64,000 nucleotides of DNA from Linnemannia elongata (GCA_036320915.1 JAXBDG010000004.1:1054001-1118000), one strand, 5' to 3'; positions 12,555 to 23,805 are shown, counted from the stretch's first letter. Program-made: numbers and translations. Notes: generated from the sequence alone by a model not told the origin.

Positions 12555-15432
12555 TTAGACTTTCAAAGCCTCCAACTCCTTCAAAAGGGCTGCCTCGGCA
12601 GTGATCTTCTGGAGCTGCGTCAACTCAAGCGTCTCTCCTGCAGCCTGCTTCTCCTTGAGCTCGTGGATCTGCTTCAGCTTTTTCGTCACGTTGCGGATCT
12701 TCTTCTCAGTCTCTGTCATCTGACTGCTGGCCGAGGTCGTAGTCGCTGGCAAGAGGGCTCCGTTCTGGGGCTTGCTCTTGCTGTTGTTGTTGTTGTTGTT
12801 GCTGCTGTTGTTATTCGAGTTGGGCCTTGGGGTATTAGAGCGGGCTGGTGAGTTGGCGCCTGATCCTGCAGTAGGTGCTGCTGGAGTAGATGCTGGTGCT
12901 CCATCCTCGCTGTCCTTATTCTTCTTGGCATTCTCGCGCTTCTTCTTGTTCTTCAACGCAGCCTTGGACAGGTTGGCATCAGCAGCAGCATTAGCAGTGG
13001 CAGAGGCGGATGTGTTGTTGGCAGAAGCATCGGTGAAAAGTGAAGGTGCAGGGGTACCACGGGCCTGGGGAGGTCTGTAGGCGCCCATTGCGCGGACGGG
13101 AGCAGGTTTGGCAGCTGCAACGGCCGAGTTTGCGGTGGGCTTGGGGGCAGGAGACAAGGCAGAGCGGATGGCATAGAGCTCAGGGGCAGCGGGTCTCCAG
13201 CTGACCTGGTACAGCTCGTTCAACTCTTCAGTGTGAACCAAAGTACCGGTGTAGTGCCAGATCTTGTAACCGTTGTCAACACGAAGACGGGGGCTGAGGG
13301 TGGCGGTCAAAATGTGGCGGTTGTCGGGAGACCACTCGCAGGCGGTAGTGTCACGGGCAGAGACACTGGCAATCTTCTTGAGAGTCTTGCGATCCCAGAA
13401 GTCCATGGTGCCGGCCAAGTTACCGAATCCTGCCAAAACCAAAATTCGTCCGCAAGGGTTCCACTTAATGGTGTTGCGAGCATCCCGACCAAACTCGTGA
13501 ACTGCGTTGGCGCGGTGGTCGAAAAGAGTCGTCTTGGGGCTGGGCATCTGTCCGTGAATGACAACAAAGTCCTTGGAAGCGGGGGCCCAGGCGACGTCGT
13601 GAATCAAGCCATCGATAGGAACTCTGCAGTCAAAGTTGCCAGCAACAGCCAAGTAGTACAGGTTAGTCTCTCCGTAGTACGACTTTCCAGTCTTGTCGTG
13701 GTCGGTTGTGGCCCAAACAAGGACGTTGGTGCCAAGCTGGTTCCAGATCATCTGAACACGATCAGCCTTGAAGAAGGACTTGCTGGCCAGTGGGACAGTG
13801 AAATTGGTGATCGAGTAGATGCGAACCATGGCTGGAGCTCCCTTGCGCTCACCGAAAAAGACGGCAACCGAGGTACTCTTTCCTGGTGAGAGCGAGAACT
13901 GGGACATGCCTTCCTGACGCAGCTTTGTGAAAGGGGTCTTGGTCAAATTCTTGGGCTCCCAGAAATGAACCTCGTTCGAAACCATCCTGGCGCAGTAAGC
14001 CTCATCGTCAGTCCACTGAACATTCCTATATGAAAAAGTCGCAATAAGAGTTAGTCTCTGTTGTGGCTGAATAAGATGAAGCGGTTGGCGACTGGAGGCA
14101 TGCTCTACTGTGGTTGGTTCCCTCAGGGGGAAGGGACAAGGGCGGGAGGCGATGCAGGGGAGGCGGGGAAATCCTTTGGAATTGTAACTCCTGAACTGCA
14201 GTCCTGATAAGAGGAGCATTGAGGTAGGGCGAGGCATGAGAGGAGATTGGCAACAGCGAGTGAGGTGCAGGGTATTACCAGTTGTTCTGCGACTTTTGGG
14301 AGAATGAAGTCAACTCCTGACCAGTCTTGACCTCATAGATTGACATGTTCTTGTGCGAGCCATCCTCAGTCTTGACTATTAGACCATCGAATCATTATCA
14401 ATAAACAAAGTACACTGATTAGTTGCCAATCATTTCTTCGCCGTGGATATTCCTATGGGTGAACAGACGTTAGGTCAATTGATCCCAAGGCATAATCACA
14501 CGTCTGTCTTCCTCACGGTTAGATCCTTCTTGATCACTTCTTGTGCGTTTTGCTTACTCTGTCGCATCCAAGTCGAAAGGAAAGTTCCCTTGGGAGAAAA
14601 GTCGATCTCGATAATATCCTTGACAGCGATCTCCTGGATGATCTCCAACGACTGAGCGTCCATCACCTTGACACTATCGTATATGAATGAAAAACAAGAG
14701 TTTGCCCCGGGTTTTAGTGATGCGAAGGATAGAACTAGAGCCAAACATGTAGAGTCGGGTTCTTTGACACTTCAGTTTTGGGACTGATCAGTGTTAACGA
14801 CAGCATTACCATTCGGGGGTGGCCCAGGCAAGGTACTGGCCGTTCTTGCTGTACTGGAGCACACGAATGTTGCCTGTTTGCCTATGGATGAAGAAGGATG
14901 GTAGAGGTGATCATCAACAAAAGAGAATAACAATTAGTTTCTTGAGGGGGAAGAGGATAGGCCGAGAACCGCAGTTATCACAAGGTGGTCAGGGACAGTG
15001 CGGGGTTGACGAAGAGCGAGAGAGCGGATCATAGAGACAGAGAAGCCAGTTCCATCCAAAACCACAAGAGAGTTCCATTTGGGAGGGTTGTGTTCATACT
15101 TTTCGAATCCAGCAGGGGCGCCGAAAGCAGGAGCTCCCTCGGAGAGACCGATTCCTGAGGCGGAACGGACTATGTTGTCGTTCAAGAAAGGATGGTCAAA
15201 GAGAGGCGGAGAGAGAGGGATATGATGAGAGTGAGCAGAGCGCGGGATAGTTAGTTGGTTAAAGTTGATCAGGCAAAAAAAGTGAGATCTCGTTCTGGTG
15301 GTTTCTTTCCACGAGTTGAAGGACAAAGTGGAGTCTTTTTCTAGAAAGGGTGGTGACGAAGGCGAAGAGGTGGAAAGATGTGGTGATATACATACAGGCG
15401 AATTGGGTGGGTGGCAGGGAAGCGGCAGACAT
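12555..15432 (-). CDS. Eukaryotic translation initiation factor 2A (eIF2A)
   Basis: Six minus-strand exons: 15432-15396, 15169-15100, 14881-14810, 14673-14558, 14375-14279 and 14025-12555, giving 620 residues. eIF2A is a cytosolic beta-propeller protein that can deliver initiator tRNA to the 40S subunit in a GTP-independent way. The family signature is clear: NEVHFWEP, KSFFKADRVQMIWN, DKTGKSYYGE, ILVLAGFGNLAGTMDFWDR and LSPRLRVDNGYKIWHYTG in the propeller, then the MGAYRPPQAR linker. A low-complexity Ala/Ser/Asn stretch follows, then the C-terminal helix (TEKKIRNVTKKLKQIHELKEKQ). Length is close to the human protein. Exon 1 is only 37 nt and was placed by phase: T|TC across intron 1 and AA|G across the GTATGA donor of intron 2. 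The start lies 156 nt downstream of the oxidoreductase stop on the same strand. The Asn run (12775-12815) is a GTT/GCT microsatellite. Confidence 0.95.
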
Positions 15433-15588
15433 GGTCTATCAGAGTTGGGAGGGAGACTGCAGTGTCAAGAAAAGAAAAGAGAGAAAAAAAAAAGCTGCGA
15501 ACGAAGAGTGGGAGGGGACATGAAGAAAAATCACAACAGTTCCTTTTAGCACGTGACCCTGATAAGATATTTTATTTTTACATAGCGA

Positions 15589-16977
15589 TCAAAGGCGGCT
15601 GCGGGAGTCCTCCTCGGCGACCTTGACAAGCATCTTGCCAGTGTTATCGCCCCTGAACAACTTCACAAGAGCCTCAGGTGCACTCTCAATGCCATGGACA
15701 ATCGTCTCGCGACTCTGAAGCTTGCCCTCTTTAATCCACTGCGACATATCCTCAATTGCCTTGCCGTACTGCTTGGCATAGTCAAACACAATGAAGCCCT
15801 CCATCCTTGCGCGCTGGGTGATAAGCGCACTGTAGTAAGCTATATCGTGAAATAAATGACCGAGAAAAATGTTAGCATTGATACTAGCTGGCGATTAAAA
15901 CAACCGATGCTAACAAGATGCATAATTCGCAATATTTACCTGGCCCTTTGGGGGTGGCATCGTTGTAGGTGCTGATGGCACCACAGACAATAATACGGCC
16001 CTTGAAGGCAATGCGTCTCAAGCAAGCATCCAAAATGTCTCCGCCAGTGTTATCGAAAAAGATGTCAATCAACTTGGGAGTAACGGCGCAGAGGTCCTTG
16101 AAGAAGGTCTTTGACTTGTAGTTTAGGGCAGCATCCAATCCGAGTTCCTTGACCAAGTAGTCGCACTTGTCAGGAGATCCTGCAATTCCAATGACGCGGC
16201 AGCCGAAGACATGCTTGGCGATCTGGGCAGCAACCATACCAGTTGCACCAGCAGCCTAAAAGAAGAAAATAAGTGTTTGATGTTGGTGAGAGTTGCCTGT
16301 TTTCATATTTTCTTCGATCACAATCGACATTCAATTAAGCGCTAACGTTAGCGATGAACGACTTACGCCAGAGACGACAACTGTGCAGTTGGGACCGCCC
16401 TTCTTGACAATCTCGCCGACCTCATAGAGACCAAAGTAGGCGGTCAGACCGGTCATTCCCAAGACACCGAGATAGGTCGAGGGCGAAACACCGGGGAAGG
16501 CCTTGATCTTGACAAGATCCTCCGAGGGCTTCAAGACGGCGTACTCTTGCCATCCGCAGGTGGCACGAACAAGCTCGCCAACCTTGTAGTTGGTGTTGTT
16601 GGACTTAATGACCTGGGCAACATCGGCAGAGCGCATCACCTCGTCAATACGAACAGGGCGGATGTATCTAGCGAAACACATTGGCAAGAGGAGGTCAATT
16701 GGATTGACTTTTGGCTTGTCTTTTGAAAGAAGGGATCAATTGAAATGGCAAAGAAAATGCATATCCATGGTAAAAGTGACAGAACTTACGAGCGGACATC
16801 GCGCATCCAGCCGCGCATGGCGGGATCAAGCGAGATGTAGAGGACCTTGACCAGGATCTCGTTAGGGCCAAGCTCGCCTGAGAGGGATTCTTTCTGGACT
16901 CTGAAGGTGGTCTTGGGATCGATATCGGCAACGGGTCTGCTGGCCAGGACGATCTGTGTGTTTTCGATAACAGCCAT
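15589..16977 (-). CDS. NADPH-dependent alkenal/enone reductase, zinc-free MDR family
   Basis: Four minus-strand exons (16977-16790, 16667-16367, 16255-15940, 15839-15589) give 351 residues, the usual length for this family. It belongs to the leukotriene B4 12-hydroxydehydrogenase / 2-alkenal reductase branch of medium-chain dehydrogenases (bacterial YfmJ/CurA relatives). These enzymes reduce alpha,beta-unsaturated carbonyls with NADPH and carry no zinc. Visible marks are the N-terminal YISLDPAMRGWM block, VLGMTGLTAYFGL, and the nucleotide-binding VVVSGVSGAAGATGMVAAQ with the AAGATG turn. GSPDKCDYL is where the NADPH phosphate usually binds, and FDNTGGDILDACL follows. The catalytic-zinc Cys/His set of alcohol dehydrogenases is absent. 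All borders keep frame. A role in detoxifying lipid aldehydes is a family-level inference. Confidence 0.93.
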
Positions 16978-17478
16978 TGTGTATGTGTTGCACTGTTTAG
17001 AGAAGGTAGTGGTTGAAAGTGTTGGTGAGAATGTAGAATGAATGAGAGGATGAAAGAAGAGAGATGAATGCGAAAAATAATAAAAAGCTATCATTATTTG
17101 TAGGTGAATCAAAGAATAGTATGGCGGAAGGCGATCGGTCCAATGTAATTCTGAGCCGCACAATTTTTTCGCTTCCCCACATTTGGTCCAGGTGCCCTCC
17201 CACGGATCCCTTCGATCATACCCGGACTGTCCGGAGGGGCTTCGACGTCAACTCCTCCACCTCCTTGCATCGGCGTTCAACTTGCCGGAAGGGTCAATTG
17301 CTCAACATACCCCGGACTTTGTTCTTTAAGATACGTAGTTTATTAATGTTCTTACAAATGCGGTTTTGTACAAGGATTAGAAATAAAAGAAAGGAAAAAA
17401 AACAAAGATGTCTATGTGAAATGAGAATTAGAGTGGGGAGTGCAAAATAGTGTGTAGAAAACATGCAGACTTGAAAGG
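16978..17478. other. Intergenic region with oxidoreductase promoter
   Basis: About 500 nt between two minus-strand genes. The plus strand near 16980-17060 is GA-rich, so the oxidoreductase leader is CT-rich on the coding strand. No other gene is seen. Confidence 0.5.
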
Positions 17479-19188
17479 TTAATCGATGTCCATGTCTGTG
17501 ACCTGTTCCTCCAAGTCCGTCAGGGGTGCATCGCTAGATAGATTGTACTCCTCATCGTCCGCCAAGTTGCCATCATCGTCACCGTCGTCGCTCAGCTCCT
17601 CAATCAGTGCAGACGAGGCGAAATCATCGTCTTGAGTTTCGTCCTCCTCCCAAATGATTCCCCGTCCTTGGTTGCACCGCGAGGAAGGCCCTCGGCCATT
17701 AGGATCCTGCTGGTAGAGTACCATTTCATGGCCCTGCAGCTCGTCCATGGCGGCGAAACCATTCGCCTTATCATCCATCCAGCGACTCCATTCGACAGTT
17801 TGGCGGTGAGGCGTCAGAGATACACTCCTAGGCCCATTATATAGGACCATTGTTTGATGATTTGGATAGCTGGAATCCAAGGACGACTGTTCACCTTTCG
17901 CACTGGGTTCTTCCTGCTGCATTTGGCGTTCTTGCTCGGACAATGCATCTTCCTGCTCCTGCGAGATGCCGCTGACAGTCGTATCCACTGTCTGCTCAGT
18001 CCAGAAACCATTGGCGCTGCAGTATGGCTCTTTGTGAGCATGTGGCGATCCTGCTGTTGTTGCTACCGATCCTCCGCCGCGTGCAATTCTTCCCGTAGCG
18101 GTAGTTCGTTGTGTCCGGTTGGATCCAATAAAACCATAGAGGTTCTTCCTGCACCGCAGGTCGGTCTTCAATTTTGTCGACAGCTGGTCAATGTCGCTCT
18201 CGTCGTCGCTCAGAAAGTGCAAGTACTGACAACGATTGACCTTGCTGAGTCGCATCCTTTTGGCCGGTGAAGGGTCGGAAGGCGAGGGATCCAGAATAGG
18301 CAACAAGGTTCCATCCGCTTGGAGTTCGAAAACTTGATGCAGCAGGTCGGCGGACTCTGGTGGTGAGGATGGCTCACATGAGGAATTACGGCGTCGTTTG
18401 TGCTGTTCCTTGTCGACCATGTGTATGGGCACCAGTTCCTCGCCGGATGACAAATCAATAATGCTTGGCCCTTTTGAGCTTCGAACAAACGCTGGGAAAT
18501 TCGAGAAAACATTCCTGTGCGACCAAGCCGAGATAGATGAGGCCTGTGGGAAGACAGGTGGTGTGTCGTGATGGGAGAGCGGTGGGTTAGGTTCGGTCTC
18601 GCTGTTCCGGTTGGTGCTGTCGCTGTGGGAAATCGTTGTCGTTTGGGAGGGGTTGAAGGACGACGCTGAAGAATGCGTCCGAGGCCTTGCGGAGGATGAT
18701 CCAGCTGAAAGTGGTAGCCGTGAAGTTGATCCTGCTGACTGTGAAAAGGCAGGACACTTGAGCAGCGAGTTTTTAGCCCTTTTGCAGGGTCTCGAAGGCC
18801 ACGGCGAGCCTCCATTCAAGTTCGACAAGGAGGCCTTCCGGCAGCCACCAGCGTCGTTGCGCTGCGCTGCATCGTCATGGAACTCCTGCAAGGAGGCATC
18901 GAGTGCTTCAAAGAACTCTGGCTCGAACTGAAGAGGGTGTTTCCGTTTATATGGGTTGTAGGTGCTGCTGCTTGCTGCGGTGGAGTCCTTTTTGATGTTG
19001 CAGTCGTTGCTGTTGTCAGTGCTGGGAGGGATCGTGCTGGAGCAAGACGGCGAGTGGGAGGATGATGTAGTGAATGGAAGATTTTGATGATGGCTTAGGG
19101 TGATGTCGTTGTCTTTTCGGTGATGTGCTTCCGCTGCCGAGAGGGATGATGTGAATGCGGCAAGCGGGTCCACCTGACGGGCAAACAT
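17479..19188 (-). CDS. Unrecognised Ser/Pro-rich protein with acidic C-terminus
   Basis: A single exon of 569 residues, using the ATG at 19188 (MFARQVDPLAAF). The frame stays open upstream to 19476, but that part is CT-rich leader-like sequence, so I prefer the inner start. I do not recognise a domain. The protein is Ser/Pro/Asn-rich and probably disordered. A better ordered patch lies in the middle (CQYLHFLSDDESDIDQLSTK followed by LKTDLRCRKNLYGFIGSN). The last 45 residues are strongly acidic (EELSDDGDDDGN and LTDLEEQVTDMDID). Clusters such as RPCKRAKNS and EQHKRRRNSS look like nuclear-import signals. The acidic tail and basic patches suggest a nuclear regulatory role, but this is weak inference. 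It could be lineage-specific. Confidence 0.7.
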   Translation of the reverse strand: MFARQVDPLAAFTSSLSAAEAHHRKDNDITLSHHQNLPFTTSSSHSPSCSSTIPPSTDNSNDCNIKKDSTAASSSTYNPYKRKHPLQFEPEFFEALDASLQEFHDDAAQRNDAGGCRKASLSNLNGGSPWPSRPCKRAKNSLLKCPAFSQSAGSTSRLPLSAGSSSARPRTHSSASSFNPSQTTTISHSDSTNRNSETEPNPPLSHHDTPPVFPQASSISAWSHRNVFSNFPAFVRSSKGPSIIDLSSGEELVPIHMVDKEQHKRRRNSSCEPSSPPESADLLHQVFELQADGTLLPILDPSPSDPSPAKRMRLSKVNRCQYLHFLSDDESDIDQLSTKLKTDLRCRKNLYGFIGSNRTQRTTATGRIARGGGSVATTAGSPHAHKEPYCSANGFWTEQTVDTTVSGISQEQEDALSEQERQMQQEEPSAKGEQSSLDSSYPNHQTMVLYNGPRSVSLTPHRQTVEWSRWMDDKANGFAAMDELQGHEMVLYQQDPNGRGPSSRCNQGRGIIWEEDETQDDDFASSALIEELSDDGDDDGNLADDEEYNLSSDAPLTDLEEQVTDMDID

Positions 19189-19977
19189 GGCCGGGACGAC
19201 AGCGTAAGGAATGTGTGGATGCGGTTGACGATCCTTGGTTTGGTCTGCTTCTTTTCCAGGGTCGGGTGGTGGTGTTGGCGAGTGCGGCCCTATGGGTGTG
19301 AAAGTCGGCGGCAGTGATCTGTTGGTGTCAACTTTTGCAAAGTGTTGGGCGAAAGGGGGGAGAGGAAGAAAAGAGGAAGGAGGGAAGGGAGATATGAAAC
19401 TCTTTTTTACGCCTTGCACTGTGCACCTTTTGCTTTGTTTGTGGTGATTGGCCCTACACCTCCAGGTAAGCTGCATGTGCTGTGAAAGAGTGTTCTACGA
19501 TGACCGTTTTTTTCTATTTTTTGATCAGAGTATTATTTCTGATGCCTCATTGAGAGTGAGACAGATAAAACTGATCTGTGGTCGTGCCTGGATGCCTCTC
19601 TCTTCTTCTTCCCCTCCTTCACGTTCAACGGTGCGATGGCACATACCATCACCTCTCATCTCCTCTTATAACCGCTACAACGCTACGTGGCGAGAATGAT
19701 ACCCAGTCTATGGTTGTATCTTCCTTGGTTTTGGGTGATGTTGATATAAAAGCGAAAAAAAGTGAACATGCATTAATGAAATCCTTTTTTTTTTCTCCAA
19801 TGACCTCCTATATTCTTTGTGCAAACCTGGCAAACCTGGCAAATCAAGGTGAGTGGTGTAAGGCCCACGAGATAGCCAGGAAAAAGGAGCAGGAAAAAAA
19901 TAATCATTTTGCACATGAGTGGCAAGACAGCCATTCACTTTTTTTATGTTTCTATCGTAAGTACATGTAACATCGAT
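19189..19977. other. Intergenic region between two minus-strand genes
   Basis: Holds the CT-rich (minus strand) leader of the acidic protein gene and the 3' flank of Mim1. A short direct repeat (GGCAAACCTGGCAAACCTGG) lies near 19830. No other gene is seen. Confidence 0.5.
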
Positions 19978-20730
19978 TTAGAAACGACTGGACGTCGTCC
20001 TGTTCGACACCTCAAACTCATCTTCAAAGCGGCCCAGTCCACCAATGCCTGAGCGGCTGCCTGCATATCCTGATCCTGACGTGCCCGAAACCGAGCCGAC
20101 CGAACCAGCCCCCGAAACACCCGCCGCACGGATGCCGACCTCATTTCCAATAGGGCGTCTTCCAGGCACACTCACAACATGCGCAGAATGAATCCAGCCC
20201 CAGCGATATGCCAGCTCGTGCGCGCAAATCTCGCCAAATCCAAGGAAAACGCCGTTGATAAAGGGCAAGATAAAGTTGATGGCGGTCATCTTGGCGAGCG
20301 AGAGGACGGTCTCTCGGCTGATGAATGGAGCCAGGATCTTCCATGGCATGGTCTGGTTCATGTCGATAACATCCGTTGACAGCTCCGTAGATGAAGACAG
20401 GGGCACAGCGGGGTTGGTGGGCTTGGCAGGGACCACTCCAGTGACAAAGGGGCGAGTGGCGGGTGTGTTGGAGACGATGGCAGGAGCAACGTGCTTTGTG
20501 GACGCGAGCTTGTTGCTCTTATCTTTGTTGTCTCCGTGTTCTACTTTACTGTCGTCCTCGGGGTGGTCCAGAATGGTCGACGAGTTGAGGGAGGTGACCT
20601 CGGGAGAGGAGTGATCGTAATCGGCCTTTTCGAGGAGGATTCCTGATGAGGCGTTGTCGCCGTCCTCCATGGGTTCCTCGAGATGGGTCTCTGTTGCGGA
20701 GTCGTGCAGTTCTTTTGTGTGATCAGACAT
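19978..20730 (-). CDS. MIM1: Mitochondrial outer-membrane import protein Mim1/TOM13
   Basis: A single exon of 250 residues. Residues about 145-180 carry the TOM13/Mim1 signature: an INFILPFINGVFLGFGE membrane helix followed by ICAHELAYRWGW. It closely parallels the yeast Mim1 core (LLPFLNGMMLGFGELFAHEL). Mim1 sits in the mitochondrial outer membrane and inserts alpha-helical outer-membrane proteins such as Tom20, Tom70 and TOM subunits. The Gly-rich helix face, thought to drive Mim1 oligomers, is visible (NGVFLGFG). Yeast Mim1 is about 113 residues; here a disordered, acidic extension of about 120 residues precedes the core. A Gly/Ser-rich tail follows. The start ATG is followed by SDHTKELHD; no presequence is expected for this family. 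Confidence 0.9.
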   Translation of the reverse strand: MSDHTKELHDSATETHLEEPMEDGDNASSGILLEKADYDHSSPEVTSLNSSTILDHPEDDSKVEHGDNKDKSNKLASTKHVAPAIVSNTPATRPFVTGVVPAKPTNPAVPLSSSTELSTDVIDMNQTMPWKILAPFISRETVLSLAKMTAINFILPFINGVFLGFGEICAHELAYRWGWIHSAHVVSVPGRRPIGNEVGIRAAGVSGAGSVGSVSGTSGSGYAGSRSGIGGLGRFEDEFEVSNRTTSSRF

Positions 20731-21675
20731 TGTTATTCGTATGTTTTGGTGGTGTTGTTGGTGTTGGGAGACAAGGCGTCGTTAAAGACCCTCTCGAAGC
20801 GACGACCCTCTCAAAGCGACGTCACAGAGACCTACGAGGAAGTGACGCGCATTTTTTTCAACCGCAGAAGCCAGAGGCAAACGTGAACGACTGGCTTTCT
20901 ATCAGGGCAACAAGAGTCCATGACCATCAGTGACCTTGGCTGCCTGTAAAGAAAATCCACTTTCACTCTTCAAAGATAGGCGGAAGCATCAAGGATTGCC
21001 ATGTCTTATGTAGCTGCTCTGTGAAGAGCCGCCTCTACTCTAAATGAGGGACCACTGTCACCTTACCTCAGGCCCCTTGGTCACTGTGTACCACGGAGAA
21101 AAAAAAATTGAGCCAAGACCTCTTGACAGGGAAAATCGAGCCGAAGGATGCGACAAAACAAACATGTTCTACACTGGTCTACTTTCCTAGGCAAGCTATT
21201 TCACCTAGTATCACTCATCATTAAAGAGTACCATAGAACATTCCCTCTCACTCGCCATGCTGCCTCTTATCAGATCTTTCTCTTAATTTTTTTTCTTCCC
21301 CTCCTTTCTTTTGTGTTTCTTTCTCTCCCTTCTGATGTTAAAAGCGCATGTATAGTTCCACAGCCATAGAACACCTCCTCTGCATAAAAAACAACACTGC
21401 AACGTTAAATAAAGTCTCGAATGTCTATGAAAGAACACGAAGATGGAAGGCTGCACGCATTCGGGCTTCTACCACAGTTTGTCGACTCTTTCAAGTTCGA
21501 ACCTTCCACACCTTTTTCACACCCTTGCAATAAAGGATAAATAGTTTGCTCCGGGTTTCTCTAAAAGTTCTTTTGACTCTACATCTTCTTTCTGGAGGCA
21601 CTCAAACGTACACTCCTTTTTTCACCTCTTTCCCATCCCCACCTATCTACCGTTCAACTGGTTTTTTTCTCACCC
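20731..21675. promoter_or_regulatory. Divergent intergenic region between Mim1 and the first small membrane-protein gene
   Basis: About 950 nt with divergent genes on both sides, so it should hold two promoters. Near the right gene lie AATAAAGGATAAATAG (about 21529-21544) as a possible TATA-like element and a CT-rich leader up to the ATG at 21676. An imperfect pair TCGAAGCGACGACCCTCTCA / CTCAAAGCGACGTCAC at 20790-20825 shows a short direct duplication (ACCCTCTC..AGCGACG). No gene seen. Confidence 0.45.
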
Positions 21676-21927
21676 ATGAGTCTTGATAACACCTCAAGAA
21701 TCTTTGTCATCGTCGCCTTCTCGATCTTATCAGTTGGTGCGATCGGCGCCATGCTCAACATGGGCGGGTGCTTCCGTTGGTTCAAGACCTCCCATTCTAA
21801 CCCAACCGCCACGGCCACACCCACTCAAGAGTCCACCGATTTCTCCGCCCTTCCGCCCTATACTACCATCGAGATGGGTGATGCTCACATCAAGAACCTC
21901 CCAGTCTGTGCTTCTGAGCCAAAGTAG
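21676..21927 (+). CDS. Small single-pass membrane protein, array member 1 (LPPY motif)
   Basis: A single exon of 83 residues. A hydrophobic helix spans about residues 9-30 (IFVIVAFSILSVGAIGAM), then a short basic stretch (FRWFKTSH) and a soluble tail with ALPPYTT. LPPY fits the LPxY/PPxY class of PY motifs bound by WW domains of Nedd4/Rsp5 ubiquitin ligases. By the positive-inside rule the tail is cytosolic. It is the first and shortest of a plus-strand series of similar proteins running to about 31.7 kb, and lacks their Y-x-P-Y motif. AATAAA at 21983 follows the stop. Function is unknown; an adaptor role is inference from layout and motif. Confidence 0.65.
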   Translation: MSLDNTSRIFVIVAFSILSVGAIGAMLNMGGCFRWFKTSHSNPTATATPTQESTDFSALPPYTTIEMGDAHIKNLPVCASEPK

Positions 21928-23174
21928 TCACCTCCTTGTTTGTCTATTACTGCTCGCGTCGTCTTTCTACTCTTTACAAGCGAATAAATCCATTGTTCGC
22001 TTTGCGCACTCTTGAAGTGTCAACGCGGCTACATATCGCGTTAGATGCCTTGAGGTGAGGAGCAACAGGACAAAAACGTCGCCCTACATCACCCTCCGCA
22101 TCTGCAGACTGGATCTGTTCTCCTAGAGCTTGTTATTGTCTCTAACGTAGCTGCTTCAGGCTTGCCCACGTTTGCTTTCTGCCAACAATAACGCCACTCG
22201 CAGCCACCACAAAGAGTGGGCCGCAGCATTGCCCACAAAACAATCCTCTAAAATACTGGTTTTTCTTTCCACTTTCCCTCATTACGCCTTGACTGAACGA
22301 CGGCGGATGATTAATGGAATTGGATCGGAATGCTATCTCTTTCCTTTACTTTATCCCACAACATATTATCGCAGAACTTACTATGGCATCGCACTCGTCA
22401 TGCATGCATCATGTCATGTCATGTCACCTTCGTTTTGATGAACAGAAAAACAACTCGGCCCCTGTTTGCCACGGCGTCTTTTTGGGGGTGCTAGCGCTAA
22501 AGCCTAATTTGTCTATTTGCCACCATGTTGCCACCGACCACACTGCCACAGACCAACCCAATAACAGGTGTGTCAACAACCTCCCTTTCCCTCCCCTTTC
22601 ATTCAATCAAGGGGAAAGCAAAAAAAGATGGCTCACTGAGAACAAGAGTACACAATTGGTCCGCAGCTCTCAAAAAAAATAAAAAGCGACACCAAACCGG
22701 GGAAGGGGGAAAGTGCGGCGTGTGTAAGTGGCGTCTCTGTGATGCTTTTAAGCTTTAAGTTGGGGATCAGAAGGGTAGAAAGGCCTACTTTTGTTTATTT
22801 TGCAGAACCCCGGGAAAGATCGAAAAGCAGACCTAGTGGTGGCAAGTGGACTCTCTTAGTCTACCATTACCGGAGTTGGATGCATGAAATAAGGCGAGTG
22901 AGCAGTAAGTTGTTGGTTGCCGACCTTGTTTGTTTCGCTTTTATGTTATTGCTGTTGTTGGTATCGCCTTTTCATCTCGCGTGAACACTTAAAAGTGACC
23001 CGGAGGACCCATCCTCTCATTTTTCTCTTCTCTTTCTTCTTGTTTTTCCTTTTCTTCCTGTTCCTTACCCCTCTATTCCCTTCGCCAAACTACCCCTTCA
23101 TCCGCTGAAAAATCCAGCCGGACTCTCCTTTCTACAGTTCCTCCTTTTATCGTCCTCACACTCCTTCCAATACA
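21928..23174. other. Intergenic region between array members 1 and 2
   Basis: The poly(A) signal of member 1 lies at 21983-21988. Beyond it I find no coding frame with membrane-helix plus Pro/Tyr features, so no decayed copy is visible here. The last 180 nt before 23175 are CT-rich and form the leader of member 2. Confidence 0.45.
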
Positions 23175-23735
23175 ATGGCTCGACGCGGCGGCGGTGGCGG
23201 CGGTGGTGGACTCTCCGAGGAGGCCACCTACGCAATCATTGGAGTTGTGGTCGCCATCATCATTATCTGCATCATCTATAAGATTTACAAGAGCTCCGCG
23301 AAGAAGTCGGCTGCCGCTGCTCAGGATCTCGAGGCTGCTGCTGCCACACCAGCTGCTGTTCCCCAAGTCTCAACAGCACAGGCACAGTACAAGCCCGTCG
23401 CTGCCACCACAGCACAAAGTTACCCTGCCATGACTCAACAACAGTCTGCTAACAACACCTATAAGCAGACCACCACCTACGCTGCTCCTACCTCATACCC
23501 TCCTATGTCTCAGGTTCCAGCCTCTTCGCCTTACACCCCTGCATCTTCCTATGCTCCTGCGTCGCCCTATACCCCTTCGACGCCATATACCCCCACGTCT
23601 CCCTACGCTGCCCCAGCAGCCTACCCTCCCATGAGCCAGCCCGGAGGTTTCGCTGGAGGATTCGCTCCCCCTGCTGGTAGTCAGTACCCTCCTCAACCAC
23701 AGCAGCCTGGTCAGATTGGAGTCAACTACTTGTAA
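23175..23735 (+). CDS. Single-pass membrane protein with Gly-rich start and Pro/Tyr repeats, array member 2
   Basis: A single exon of 186 residues. After MARR comes a run of eight glycines, then a membrane helix at about 18-38 (YAIIGVVVAIIIICIIYKIY) and a basic stop-transfer segment (KSSAKKS). The tail is Ala-rich, then Pro/Tyr-rich with repeats of the type SPYTPxS and three YPPM units (TSYPPMSQ, AAYPPMSQ, QYPPQ). It carries QYKPV where other members have Y-x-P-Y. No strict PPxY is present, so if the PY-adaptor idea is right this copy is atypical. AATAAA lies 71 nt past the stop. Gly-rich head plus membrane helix plus Pro/Tyr repeats also occur in cell-periphery scaffold proteins, an alternative I cannot exclude. 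Confidence 0.75.
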   Translation: MARRGGGGGGGGLSEEATYAIIGVVVAIIIICIIYKIYKSSAKKSAAAAQDLEAAAATPAAVPQVSTAQAQYKPVAATTAQSYPAMTQQQSANNTYKQTTTYAAPTSYPPMSQVPASSPYTPASSYAPASPYTPSTPYTPTSPYAAPAAYPPMSQPGGFAGGFAPPAGSQYPPQPQQPGQIGVNYL

Positions 23736-23805
23736 ATCTCATTCTTTTTTCCCTCCCACTTTCAACATTTTTTTTTCTACCGGTTCAACTTTTTTTCACA
23801 TTTGT

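Noticed and set aside
13233..13889. 218-residue frame on plus inside eIF2A
   Set aside because: Antisense shadow of a conserved gene, Val/Gly/Asn-rich without a domain.
19189..19476. N-terminal extension of the acidic protein gene at 17479
   Set aside because: The frame is open and has an ATG at 19476, but the sequence is leader-like (Pro/Phe/Ser from CT-rich DNA). The inner ATG with MFARQVDPLAAF begins the protein-like part.
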